A stretch of DNA of 44,477 bases from Clostridia bacterium. GTDB taxonomy: Bacteria > Bacillota > Clostridia > Oscillospirales > Acutalibacteraceae. This document shows, piece after piece, positions 35,924 through 44,477 of the stretch (the stretch's first letter is position 1; each line of letters opens with the position of its first letter). The stretch spans positions 1 through 44,477 of the forward strand of contig JAFVID010000056.1 of the NCBI GenBank assembly GCA_017474205.1, given 5' to 3'. Made by a program: the position numbers and the translations under genes. Below the pieces are notes generated by a model that saw only the letters and a program-made list of their open reading frames with translations, had not been told where the DNA came from and did no database searches.

Positions 35924-38900
35924 ATGACCAAAAGGAATTTCTTAAAAAGGGTATTAAGTCCGGTTATATGCCTTTGTTTGCTTATGACCTGTATTCCCTT
36001 TTCTCAGTCCGCAACAAATGTAGACGATTCTAATATTTTAGGTGCTGTAACCGACCCCGGTACCGCCGATAGTTTTGAAAATATGATGGGCACCGATGCC
36101 GACGGCAACCGTTATGCAGGTCGCGTGTGGGTAGATAAATCGGTTTATAAAAACGGAGATATCGCAACCCTTAACAATAGAAATGAAGTTGGTTCTTCCT
36201 TTGAAGTTGAGTTAGAAGATGACGAAGCGTTTCAGGTTGTTTTTTCCGCCCTCGGTTCAACGATGTCCACAAAAAAGACCACAGTTACAGTAGATGCATT
36301 TAATCCCATAACCAGTAGCACCTCTATCGTAGGTGGCACCGGTGTTGATAATACCCCCCTTATTTACGTTGACTTTATCGGTAAATATATGGAAATCAAA
36401 AAGATTCAATCGGTATCTATTTTTGGTTCTTCCTACGGAGTTATAAAAAATGCAGACGGTACCTATACTGTGGATATGGGAACAGGTGTCAACCCCACCA
36501 CCAACGAAGAATGGAATACCAGTGAAGATATCACCTTTAACATTATTCCTCAGGATGACGGCACTCAAAAATTTGAAATTAGAATAAATCAAGAAATTCT
36601 TCCCTGTATTATGGAGCAGGTTGTATCTGAAACCGTTGGAAACAAAACAACCTCCACCATTACAGAAATTTTGCAAGACCCCCTTCGTGTATATTATACC
36701 GTAGGTGTAGATTCAGAAATTATCTTACCTAACGGAGATATCAATATTGCTAAAATTAAGGGCTATGAACACATAGACGCCGAAAACGGCACAGTATCTT
36801 TCTATAGCAATAGTTTTGGTATTATGAATCCTGCAAACGATTCACAAACCGTCGTTAAGGGTGATGCCCACGTTGGATTTTTACCCTCTCGCCAAAACAG
36901 ATATTATTATAATCAAAGTCATCAAGGCATATTTACAAAGATTATCGACAAAACCACCGGCAAAGATGTTAACATCCCCGAAAACAATCAATACGGTATT
37001 GTGTGGGATGAGAGCAAATACGATTTGCAGTGGATGACCTATGATGAATATAAGGCAGCCAAGGATAATACAAAGGTATATACCTACGTAACCTTCTATC
37101 GCCCCACCCCAAGCACCGCCGATGATGCAAACACCGCAGAGGAGGTTACCTATTTAAGATATTCCGATTGGAAATACTTAAAAGGGTCGGTAGCATTTTA
37201 TGATGCAACCACCAAATCATATTTAAATGAAGGCAAAGCAATTGAGGTTAATAGGGTTGAAAGTGAAATTTCTGCGTATGTAGAAAATAATCCCAATGCA
37301 GAACTTTATGCTGTGCTTGGCATTGAATCTCATCGTTCAAGCCGACTACATAATATGACCGTAAATAAGAGTGAAAACGTAACCAATACCGCCGTTGAAA
37401 GATATACCCCCGAATACACCTACGAAACCGCCCAAACCCATAGCGGAAACGAGGTTGTAGTTTGGCTTGGTAATAACGGCAAATTAACCCTCAAACTCAA
37501 CACCGGTATTGCACTTACAAAGAACGTAACCGACCCAATTGGTAATTCCTTTGATTCCTATGCTTTAACCGTAACCGTACCCGCAGGGGTTAAAGCCAAT
37601 CCTAAGGTAGCCGATAAAAAAGGCGACGTAGTATTTTCCTCATATAAAGACAATGTTCTTACCGTCAATGTAAAGGCGGAAGAAACGGTATATATTAGTG
37701 GTATTCCCGCAGGCACCCGATGTGAAATCGGCGAAGTTATAAAGGGAGATTACTACATCGAAAGTAAAACCGATTACGTTACAATTCCCACCGTTAGCGA
37801 AGTTCTTAATGGCGCATCTCAATTTGCCGCCGCTAATGTTACCAATTCACCCAATAAATACGGTAACCTATATATCACAAAAGAGGTTATAAGCAATTAT
37901 AATCTTCCCGAAAATGTTTTAGATACCCCGTTTAATATCTCGGTAGATATGGGTAAAGAACTTGCAAACAAAGAGTTCACAATAAAAGATAGCAATCATA
38001 CCGACACCTATGAATTAACCACCGATGAAAATGGTGTTTTGTTATTCCAAATTAAGGCACGAGAAACCATTGAAATTTTAAATATTCCTCAAGGCACAAG
38101 AGTATCCGTTACCGAAATCAATATCGACGACCACTTTGCAGTATCTTACCGCACCCGTAACCATTCGGGGGAAGATGCCGATTCCGATAATAACGTGGTA
38201 ATTCCCAATGGCGGTAATGCAACTGCAGTTGTTATGAATCGATATTTTCCAAATCCTCTTTCGGTGGATTTAGATGTTGTAGGTACCAATAATTTTGTTG
38301 CCGAGGGCAATACCACAGGTGGAAAATTTACCTATAAAGTCCAAAAATGGAACGGAGATAGTTGGGAAGATATTATCGGCAAAACCGCCGAAACTCCCTA
38401 TGCCGAAAACGAAACAGGCACCAAGTATTTCACTATTGAGGATGTCCTCGAAGGTATTGTTTTTGAAAACGTAGGAAGTTATTCCTATCAAGTTATTGAG
38501 GTTAAGGGCAACGTTGCTAACGTAACCTACGATAGAACTTTATATACCTTTGTTGTTAACGTTACAGATAACGGCGGTCAACTTGTAGCCACCGTTACCG
38601 ACCTTAACAACAATCCCATTACCGATGGTACCTATGAAGTGGTGTTCAACAACACCTATCATACCGCCCCCGTTAGTTTGGATGTTAAGAAGATAGTAGA
38701 AAACAAATCCGGTGATACCACAATATCAAGCGCAGGATTTGAATTTAAGGCCGTGCGTACCGATGAAAATTGGAATGCGTTAACAGGGGAGAATGCATCC
38801 TCTTTCAGCATATATTCCGATGCAGTTGGTGAAGCAAGATTCACAAGTGTTTACACAAAGGCAGGTACATATTATTTCCTCTTGTCTGAGGTTAATAAAA

Positions 38901-40798
38901 ACGATGTGGGTTGGATATATTCAAGTGCGAAATATCGTATCACCGTTACCGTTGCTTCCGATGATACAACGGGGGATTTAGCCGCCACTCTCAGCGTGGA
39001 AAAGGTTAATTCTCAAAACGAAAAGGAAGTATGTAGCGTTGATGCAAACGATGCCACAAGAGGTAGTGTAACCTTTGTTAATACCTACGCCCCCGACAAC
39101 GCAACCATCAATCTTGACGGAGTAGTTCGTAAAGAACTTATTGGTAAAGAACTTACCGCAAATCAGTTTAAGTTCTTTGTGTATGAAAATAACGACCGTA
39201 CCACATCTGTTTTAGAAGGTACAAATGCTCTTAACGGAGAGGTCGAATTCGATAATGTTTTGACCTTCGCACAGGCAGGAAGATATGAGTACGATATCGT
39301 TGAATATATCCCCGAAGGAGCGGTATACAATTCCGCTTCTGGTAAATATGTTCTAAACGGAATGAGTTACGATGCCACTATATACGACTTGGTGGTAGAG
39401 GTAACAAACGATGTAACTACAGGTAAACTCAAAGCAACCTATTACTTTGAAGATTCCGTTTCTAAAGTGATAACCTTCCACAACGTATATAAAGTAGAAT
39501 ATACCGAATATACAATTAGCGGAGCGACTATTCTTCACGGACGTGCCCCAAAAACAGGTGAATTTTACTTTGAACTTTATGAGGGCAACATCTTAAAAGA
39601 AACCGTTTCAAATAAAGCGGATGGTACCTTCACATTTAACGAGATTATGTATCTTGCTGAGGGTGAATATACCTACACCGTTAAGGAGAAAAAGGGTAAT
39701 GCTTCGGGTGTTCAATATGATGGTGTAAGTAGTCCCATTACCGTCGTTGTAACCGTTAAGGATATAAACGGAGTGCTTAATGCTACAGTGAGTGTTGATA
39801 ATGCAGATATCAGATTTGAAAATACATACGTTGCAAAATCTGCCGAAATAACCTTTAACGGAACAAAGGAAGTTTTGGGTGGAGAGAATTTAGGGAATCT
39901 TGAATTTGCATTTAATCTCTACAAAACAGACAACACCTTCGATATAGAATCAGACAGCGCTGAATTACTTTCTACCGTAAACAGCATTGACGGTATATTC
40001 AGTTTTGCAAGAACCCTTGATAAAACCGACACATACTACTTCGTAATTACAGAAAACACCCCTGAAGACGGAGGGGAAAATATTGTTTACGACCACACCA
40101 AACATCCCTTTATCGTAAGGGTAAGTGACGTTGGCGACGGACAACTTGTAGCCGAAATCACCAATGTAATTACCGGTGTAGTAACCGAAAAGAGAGCTTC
40201 GGTATCTGCCGATGTATCCTTTGTTAACGTTTCTTTCAATAAGGTAACCAAAAAGGAAGTTTATCTTGGAAATTCCACCAACGTTGACGGTAAAGAGGTA
40301 AATGTTGGAGATATTTTAACCTATTCTATCACCTATACAAACTATACAGGTGAAAATGCAATAGTAAATATTACTGATACCATTCCTGCAAATACCATCT
40401 ATGTAGAGGGCTCTGCATCTATGGATGGTACCTATGCGGAAAACTGCATCAATTGGCTTTTGAGCGTATCGAAAGATGAAAGTGTAACCGTAACCTTTAG
40501 TGTTAAGGTAGTGGGTACAGGCAAAGATATTGTAAATACTGCGGTTGTTCGTGATGGTGTAAATATTTACAACACAAACGAAGTGGTGAATCCCGTAAAG
40601 ACAACCAATTCCCCCATTAACCCTAATCCACCTGCCGATGATACCCATCCCACCGATAAAACCGAAACACCTACCGATAAAAACACCCCCAATACAGGCG
40701 AAAAATGGAACTTGCAAATTTGGTTTGCGTTGTTGTTTGTAACCTGTGGCGGATTTATTAGTGTTGGCATCTACGATAAAAGAAAAAGGGCGAAATAA
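35924..40798 (+). CDS. Large sortase-anchored surface protein with Spy0128/FctA-like repeats
   Basis: 1624 aa from ATG 35924; GAGGAGG lies 8 nt upstream, and an upstream ATG at 35894 lacks an SD. A signal peptide covers residues 1 to about 30 (SPVICLCLLMTCIPFSQSA). The N-terminal head (about 40-640) has YAGRVWVDKSVYKNGD, YVTFYRPTPSTADDANT and LYAVLGIESHRSSRLHNM. A DUF5979-like domain follows (about 645-775), then five Spy0128/FctA-like isopeptide domains (about 777-1438), each with Y-x-Y-x-V-x-E and ending in F-x-N-x-Y or similar, and a DUF11-like domain (KVTKKEVYLG) to about 1565. A Pro/Thr linker leads to a TPNTG sorting signal (in NTPNTGEK, 1587-1594), a hydrophobic span and KRKRAK. A probable adhesin or stalk; no sortase gene is in the window. 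Confidence 0.85.
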   Translation: MTKRNFLKRVLSPVICLCLLMTCIPFSQSATNVDDSNILGAVTDPGTADSFENMMGTDADGNRYAGRVWVDKSVYKNGDIATLNNRNEVGSSFEVELEDDEAFQVVFSALGSTMSTKKTTVTVDAFNPITSSTSIVGGTGVDNTPLIYVDFIGKYMEIKKIQSVSIFGSSYGVIKNADGTYTVDMGTGVNPTTNEEWNTSEDITFNIIPQDDGTQKFEIRINQEILPCIMEQVVSETVGNKTTSTITEILQDPLRVYYTVGVDSEIILPNGDINIAKIKGYEHIDAENGTVSFYSNSFGIMNPANDSQTVVKGDAHVGFLPSRQNRYYYNQSHQGIFTKIIDKTTGKDVNIPENNQYGIVWDESKYDLQWMTYDEYKAAKDNTKVYTYVTFYRPTPSTADDANTAEEVTYLRYSDWKYLKGSVAFYDATTKSYLNEGKAIEVNRVESEISAYVENNPNAELYAVLGIESHRSSRLHNMTVNKSENVTNTAVERYTPEYTYETAQTHSGNEVVVWLGNNGKLTLKLNTGIALTKNVTDPIGNSFDSYALTVTVPAGVKANPKVADKKGDVVFSSYKDNVLTVNVKAEETVYISGIPAGTRCEIGEVIKGDYYIESKTDYVTIPTVSEVLNGASQFAAANVTNSPNKYGNLYITKEVISNYNLPENVLDTPFNISVDMGKELANKEFTIKDSNHTDTYELTTDENGVLLFQIKARETIEILNIPQGTRVSVTEINIDDHFAVSYRTRNHSGEDADSDNNVVIPNGGNATAVVMNRYFPNPLSVDLDVVGTNNFVAEGNTTGGKFTYKVQKWNGDSWEDIIGKTAETPYAENETGTKYFTIEDVLEGIVFENVGSYSYQVIEVKGNVANVTYDRTLYTFVVNVTDNGGQLVATVTDLNNNPITDGTYEVVFNNTYHTAPVSLDVKKIVENKSGDTTISSAGFEFKAVRTDENWNALTGENASSFSIYSDAVGEARFTSVYTKAGTYYFLLSEVNKNDVGWIYSSAKYRITVTVASDDTTGDLAATLSVEKVNSQNEKEVCSVDANDATRGSVTFVNTYAPDNATINLDGVVRKELIGKELTANQFKFFVYENNDRTTSVLEGTNALNGEVEFDNVLTFAQAGRYEYDIVEYIPEGAVYNSASGKYVLNGMSYDATIYDLVVEVTNDVTTGKLKATYYFEDSVSKVITFHNVYKVEYTEYTISGATILHGRAPKTGEFYFELYEGNILKETVSNKADGTFTFNEIMYLAEGEYTYTVKEKKGNASGVQYDGVSSPITVVVTVKDINGVLNATVSVDNADIRFENTYVAKSAEITFNGTKEVLGGENLGNLEFAFNLYKTDNTFDIESDSAELLSTVNSIDGIFSFARTLDKTDTYYFVITENTPEDGGENIVYDHTKHPFIVRVSDVGDGQLVAEITNVITGVVTEKRASVSADVSFVNVSFNKVTKKEVYLGNSTNVDGKEVNVGDILTYSITYTNYTGENAIVNITDTIPANTIYVEGSASMDGTYAENCINWLLSVSKDESVTVTFSVKVVGTGKDIVNTAVVRDGVNIYNTNEVVNPVKTTNSPINPNPPADDTHPTDKTETPTDKNTPNTGEKWNLQIWFALLFVTCGGFISVGIYDKRKRAK

Positions 40799-40820
40799 AA
40801 TAGTCTAAAGTAAAATTAAA

Positions 40821-40853
40821 GGGGCGATGACAATCTTGTCATCGCCCCTTTTT
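40821..40853. terminator. Terminator after the surface-protein gene
   Basis: GGGGCGATGACA / TGTCATCGCCCC with a 4-nt loop, then TTTTT on the plus strand. The minus strand continues TTTAATTTT, so it can also end the convergent small gene. Confidence 0.92.
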
Positions 40854-40861
40854 AGTCCAAT

Positions 40862-41041
40862 TTATTTCATAATATATTGTATATTATCAACCAAGGTGCC
40901 CATGGCTTTAACCGCCTTATTAGCGGTCTTCTTAAAGGACTTCTTGTTGTTATTATAAACCATAGTCCCTGCAAGACTTGCCATTACACCAACCGCCATT
41001 CCGGCGCCCATTCCCTTTACAAATGACATACCTTTGCTCAT
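40862..41041 (-). CDS. Small YtxH-like membrane protein
   Basis: 59 aa from ATG 41041; GGGAGGG lies 6 nt upstream, and a longer TTG start would overlap that SD. A glycine/methionine-rich hydrophobic helix (GMGAGMAVGVMASLAGTMVY) is followed by a lysine-rich amphipathic tail (KKSFKKTANKAVKAMGTLVD). The layout matches YtxH/general-stress-type small membrane proteins; no specific function is known to me. It is a single gene, ending at the shared terminator. Confidence 0.7.
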   Translation of the reverse strand: MSKGMSFVKGMGAGMAVGVMASLAGTMVYNNNKKSFKKTANKAVKAMGTLVDNIQYIMK

Positions 41042-41111
41042 TTTTATCCCTCCCAAATTTAGTTTTCAAGAATATTATGTGCAAAATTATTTTTATATTT
41101 CATTTGCAAAT

Positions 41112-41145
41112 AAAAAAATGCTTCCAAAATTTTGGAAGCATTTTT
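41112..41145. terminator. Bidirectional terminator between the YtxH-like gene and eamA
   Basis: AAAAAAATGCTTCCAAAA / TTTTGGAAGCATTTTT. The minus-strand U-run ends the ktrB-ktrA-eamA transcript just after the eamA stop. Confidence 0.85.
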
Positions 41146-41150
41146 GTAAT

Positions 41151-42053
41151 TTATTCTTTATTTTTTATTCGTAAATTTGTGCCGAAAACACCTAAAATAA
41201 TAAAGGCACAACAAACGATTTGCAAGGCCGATAATTTTTCGTGCATAATGAAAAGTCCTGCAAGCACCGATACCACCGTAATAAGATTTGAAAAGGATGC
41301 GGCACGGACTGTATCAATAATTGAAGTAGCGTAATTATAAAGCATAAATGCACCAATGGATGAGAGAATTGAAAGATATACAATCGCCCACCAAAAGTTA
41401 CTGCTTTGCACTGCAGTAATAAGTTGTGAAGTATAATTTCCACCTAAACCGCAAAGGGCGATGATATTAAACCCAACCGTTCCCACAAGAAACATAATAT
41501 AGGTTCTTTCAAAGGGAGAATAATGTGCCGATTCGCTTCGACTTAAAATATTAAACACCGCGGCACATATCACAGCACCGAGAAGAAGCACAATTCCAAG
41601 GGGAGAACTCGTGTTTCCGTCGTTAGAAAAGATACTTATTATTGCCACCGCCACAAGGGATATAAGTGAGAAAATAATTTGAATAAAGGTGGGCTTTTCA
41701 CGAAGCACCAAAGCCGAAAGAATAATAACCGCAATAGGTACAAGTGATATAATTACACCCGAAATTGCGCTGGAAGTTTTATCAATTCCGTAAAGTTCAA
41801 AAATGAAGTAGAGCAGAGGTTGAGCAACCGCCATTAAAAGAATTTTACCCTTTGGTTTTCCCTTGAAATTAAGTTTGAAAACACCAAAAGCCCAAAGAAT
41901 ATTAAGGATTAAAAATGCAACGGTGAATCTCACCGAAATAATAATTAAGGGATGAGCAACCCCCAAAGCAAGTTTAGAAAATAGAAAACTAAACCCGAAT
42001 ATTATATTTGCAATAAGGGCACCAAGCGTACCAAGAATTAGTTTGTTTTTCAA
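41151..42053 (-). CDS. EamA/DMT-family transporter
   Basis: 300 aa from TTG 42053; AAGGTG ends 8 nt upstream, whereas the GTG at 42062 overlaps that SD. Ten hydrophobic segments in two homologous EamA halves: LGALIANIIFGFSFLFSKLA... in the first and LGIVLLLGAVICAAVFNILS... in the second. The family exports or imports metabolites such as amino acids or nucleotide sugars; the substrate is not readable from sequence. It lies 28 nt downstream of ktrA and shares its transcript. Confidence 0.9.
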   Translation of the reverse strand: MKNKLILGTLGALIANIIFGFSFLFSKLALGVAHPLIIISVRFTVAFLILNILWAFGVFKLNFKGKPKGKILLMAVAQPLLYFIFELYGIDKTSSAISGVIISLVPIAVIILSALVLREKPTFIQIIFSLISLVAVAIISIFSNDGNTSSPLGIVLLLGAVICAAVFNILSRSESAHYSPFERTYIMFLVGTVGFNIIALCGLGGNYTSQLITAVQSSNFWWAIVYLSILSSIGAFMLYNYATSIIDTVRAASFSNLITVVSVLAGLFIMHEKLSALQIVCCAFIILGVFGTNLRIKNKE

Positions 42054-42081
42054 AAATAACACACCTTAAAGAGAAAGATAT

Positions 42082-42759
42082 TTATTTATCGGCCCAATCG
42101 GTAAGTTTAACAATACTTTCCTTGCTACCCGAAAGGAAGAGAATATCATTTTCTTTAAAGATATAATCGGGAGTAACGAGATCGATAATATTACCGTCAT
42201 TTTCAATGGCGATAATATTTATACCAAAATGTTTGCGGAGATTTACATCCAAAACCGATTTTCCAACCGCCTTTGTAGGGATAATCATTTTAGTAACGTT
42301 AAGTTTTTCACTTAACTGAACAAAGTCAAGCACCTTCTCGGTCTCTAAACGGCTGGCAAGACGAAGTGCCATATCTCTTTCGGGAAATACCACTTCGGCA
42401 CCTAATTTTTCAAGAATAATACCGTGTTCGTTACTGCATGCCTTGGCAATAATTTTAGGAATACCCAAAGATACAAGATTAAGGGTGGTGAGAATAGAGG
42501 ATTCCATGTGTTCACCAATACATATCACAGCCACGTCGCAAGAACTAATCCCTGTTTCTTCTAAGGATTTTTTATCGAGAGAATTTACAACAAAAGCGTT
42601 TTGAGTATATTCTCTTATCTCTCTGATTTTATCCTCGTTTTTGTCAACAACGATAATATCATCATTGGTGTTGGCGAGGTCCATAGCAAGGGCGGTACCG
42701 AATCTGCCTAAACCTACAATGCCGTATGTGATTTTTCCGTGTTTAGATTTTATAAACAT
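42082..42759 (-). CDS. ktrA: Potassium uptake regulatory subunit (KtrA/TrkA RCK protein)
   Basis: 225 aa, the length of KtrA with a single RCK unit. A Rossmann RCK_N domain (YGIVGLGRFGTALAMDLA, then DIIVVDKNEDKI with the ribose-binding Asp) is followed by an RCK_C domain (about 140-225). It forms a cytosolic octameric ring that gates KtrB in response to ATP/ADP and perhaps c-di-AMP at the RCK_C site. SD AGGAG 8 nt before ATG; 11 nt downstream of ktrB. Confidence 0.94.
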   Translation of the reverse strand: MFIKSKHGKITYGIVGLGRFGTALAMDLANTNDDIIVVDKNEDKIREIREYTQNAFVVNSLDKKSLEETGISSCDVAVICIGEHMESSILTTLNLVSLGIPKIIAKACSNEHGIILEKLGAEVVFPERDMALRLASRLETEKVLDFVQLSEKLNVTKMIIPTKAVGKSVLDVNLRKHFGINIIAIENDGNIIDLVTPDYIFKENDILFLSGSKESIVKLTDWADK

Positions 42760-42770
42760 AGTAAATTCTC

Positions 42771-44087
42771 CTAACCTATTGTAATATTCCCTTCGGGATA
42801 ACGAACTCGTTCACCTCTTGAAAAATACCAGAGAGTGGCGATGGTTAAAGGACCAAGACGGCCTATGAACATTAGAATAATGGATAATATCTTTGCACCA
42901 ACACCCAAAGCAGGGGTGATTCCTGTGGAAAGCCCAACCGTAGCAATGGCACTGATAACCTCAAAAATAACATCTTGCAAAGGTATGCTTGGCTCAAGTA
43001 TGGTGAAAAGTACCACCGATGAAAACACCACCGAAAGAGCAAGTAAAAATATAATAGATGCCTTGCGAAAAGCATTTTTAGGAAGAGAATAGTGAAATGC
43101 CTTTTCGGATTTATTTGTAGCGGCAGATTTAATACCCTGAAAAACGCAAAACAATGTTGTGGTTTTAATACCGCCACCGGTGGAGCCGGGGGATGCACCC
43201 ACAAACATAAGCGCCGACATAATAAGTATACCCGCGGTGGATACCGTCCCAAGATTATATGTAGAAAATCCTGCTGTACGGGTAGATACACTTTGGAAAA
43301 ATGCCTGTAACCAAGACATATCATCGGTAAGTTTTAGAAATAACGTTCCAAATACAATAAGGAATGCACTCATTGTGAGAACAACCTTTGTGTGCATAGA
43401 AAACTTTTTCCACTTGAATTTTTTTGCGGTAATTTCTTTTATTACGAGAAAACCAATACCGCCAAGAATTATTAAAGCGCTGGTTACAATGTTAAGCAAA
43501 ATGTTACTTTGATAAGGGGTTAAACTAACCATTTTACCCCATTTGTCACCGCCTAAAATATCAAAACCTGCGTTGTTGAAGGCGGATACCGAATGAAAAG
43601 CGCTTACGCCCATCGCCTTGTACCAAGGGAAATCCTTAACAAAAACAAAGAAACTAAACACAGCGCCGATAAATTCGATTATAAGGGTGGTAATAAAAAC
43701 ATCCCTTACGAAATAGGCAATACCCTTACCCGACCCTAAGTTCATCGCCTCTTTAACCAGGGTGCGACTTTTAAGGTCGAACTTTTTGCCGATTAGCATA
43801 ATGAACCCTGCACCGATAGATGCAACCCCAAGTCCCCCCGTTTGAATAAGCACAGCAATAATAAACTGCCCAAGGGGAGTAAATGTGGAAGCACAGTCCA
43901 CAGGCAAAAGACCCGTAACGCAAACCGCACTTGTGGAGGTGTAAAGAGCGTCGATGTATGATAAATCAACACCGCTTCTCACACAGCAGGGGAGCATAAG
44001 TAGTATTGACCCAATCAAAATAACCGTTCCGAAACCAAGGGTGATAAGTCGGGCGGGAGGTTGATTTTTAATAAATTTTTTCAGCAT
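42771..44087 (-). CDS. ktrB: Potassium uptake membrane subunit KtrB (TrkH/HKT family)
   Basis: 438 aa from ATG 44087 (AAGGTGG 5 nt upstream); GTG 44096 gives three more residues but overlaps the SD. All four pore loops are visible: TSAVCVTGL, HSVSAFNNAGFD, STRTAGFSTYN and EVISAIATVGLST. Each keeps the selectivity-filter glycine. KtrB dimers move potassium, coupled to sodium, and are gated by the KtrA ring. It is the first gene of the ktrB-ktrA-eamA transcript. Confidence 0.95.
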   Translation of the reverse strand: MLKKFIKNQPPARLITLGFGTVILIGSILLMLPCCVRSGVDLSYIDALYTSTSAVCVTGLLPVDCASTFTPLGQFIIAVLIQTGGLGVASIGAGFIMLIGKKFDLKSRTLVKEAMNLGSGKGIAYFVRDVFITTLIIEFIGAVFSFFVFVKDFPWYKAMGVSAFHSVSAFNNAGFDILGGDKWGKMVSLTPYQSNILLNIVTSALIILGGIGFLVIKEITAKKFKWKKFSMHTKVVLTMSAFLIVFGTLFLKLTDDMSWLQAFFQSVSTRTAGFSTYNLGTVSTAGILIMSALMFVGASPGSTGGGIKTTTLFCVFQGIKSAATNKSEKAFHYSLPKNAFRKASIIFLLALSVVFSSVVLFTILEPSIPLQDVIFEVISAIATVGLSTGITPALGVGAKILSIILMFIGRLGPLTIATLWYFSRGERVRYPEGNITIG

Positions 44088-44123
44088 ATCTGCCACCTTG
44101 AGAAAAATAAAATATACAATAAA

Positions 44124-44152
44124 ATTATACCCCTACCGCAGTGCATTGTCAA
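44124..44152 (-). promoter_or_regulatory. Perfect sigma-A-type promoter of ktrBA
   Basis: On the minus strand TTGACA (44152-44147), 17 nt, TATAAT (44129-44124). The start site would be about 30 nt before the ktrB ATG. Confidence 0.93.
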
Positions 44153-44179
44153 GCACATTAAGGCAGGGGATTTTTTATG

Positions 44180-44477
44180 TTATTTAGTTTTTACGTATTC
44201 AAGATATTCGTTACCCACATTGTGTTTATCAAAGAATTTGCAAATTTTGTGCCCGGGTACAGTAAATAAAAGTGCAAGAATAAGTTCCGCAATAGAGGTT
44301 GCCAAAGCACCGCCTACAATTTGATAAAAACTCCAGCCGAAGAATATTCTGCCCACAAGGGTAGAGAATATAAAATTGTCGGCAAACTGTCCTAAGGTGG
44401 TAGAGAAAAACGAGCGGAAGAAATATGCCGCCATACCGTCGGGATTTTTCTTAAAACACTTGCCGATAGCGTGATTA
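44180..44477 (-). CDS. Queuosine precursor transporter (VUT/YhhQ family), 5' end beyond the window
   Basis: The open frame runs to the window edge with no stop, so about 98 C-terminal residues are seen. Segments IGKCFKKNPDGMAAYFFRSFFSTTLGQFADNFIF and GGALATSIAELILALLFTVPGH match the C-terminal half of YhhQ-type transporters of 7-cyano-7-deazaguanine, with three hydrophobic spans. The ATG at 44434 is internal, not the start. A queuosine enzyme cluster or a preQ1 riboswitch may lie beyond the edge. Confidence 0.82.
   Translation of the reverse strand, partial: NHAIGKCFKKNPDGMAAYFFRSFFSTTLGQFADNFIFSTLVGRIFFGWSFYQIVGGALATSIAELILALLFTVPGHKICKFFDKHNVGNEYLEYVKTK

Noticed and set aside
1-44477. CRISPR arrays, tRNA or rRNA genes, insertion sequences
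   Set aside because: I read for regularly spaced repeats, clover-leaf ends and transposase motifs and found none.

Overview
The window looks like a chromosomal contig from a low-to-moderate GC Firmicute of class Clostridia, probably an uncultured gut Oscillospiraceae/Ruminococcaceae-type organism. The support is the Gram-positive order of the S10-spc-alpha ribosomal cluster with a KOW/L14E-like gene between map and infA, a zinc-type S14, an L24 with a C-terminal zinc ribbon, AddAB instead of RecBCD, Mini-RNase III, meso-DAP dehydrogenase, strong SD sites with many TTG/GTG starts, and a cell-wall-anchored surface protein. The species cannot be named from sequence alone.

Layout. 1-2748 (+) is a tight three-gene set: an endonuclease IV-like TIM barrel, an M24B Xaa-Pro peptidase and an amidohydrolase. 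2792-3772 (-) is ddh with a consensus promoter. 3893-4167 holds a small ribbon-helix-helix regulator preceded by a perfect 14-bp inverted repeat. 4262-5927 (+) carries mrnC and alr. 6003-12160 (-) is a compact phage head/packaging module (terS, terL, portal, protease-scaffold fusion, major capsid, three small putative completion genes) with no tail, lysis, integration or regulatory genes. 12324-12638 (-) is a small membrane-anchored protein resembling the BofC C-terminal domain.

12759-28795 is one continuous ribosomal superoperon: a promoter, a leader of about 375 nt that looks strongly structured, then rpsJ-rplC-rplD-rplW-rplB-rpsS-rplV-rpsC-rplP-rpmC-rpsQ-rplN-rplX-rplE-rpsN-rpsH-rplF-rplR-rpsE-rpmD-rplO-secY-adk-map-KOW gene-infA-rpmJ-rpsM-rpsK-rpsD-rpoA-rplQ and a terminator. 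The usual rpsL-rpsG-fusA-tuf block is not upstream of rpsJ in this window; the phage module and the BofC-like gene sit there.

28851-35758 is addB-addA behind a perfect consensus promoter. 35802-40853 is one 1624-residue surface protein with Spy0128/FctA-like repeats and a sortase signal. 40862-44096 (-) holds a YtxH-like small protein, an EamA permease and a KtrAB potassium-uptake pair with a perfect consensus promoter. The right edge (44180-44477, -) is the 3' part of a queuosine-precursor (VUT family) transporter.

The best candidates for something new are the stand-alone capsid/packaging module, whose terL has no canonical start codon and lies in frame with terS across a single TAG, and the structured leader of the S10 operon.
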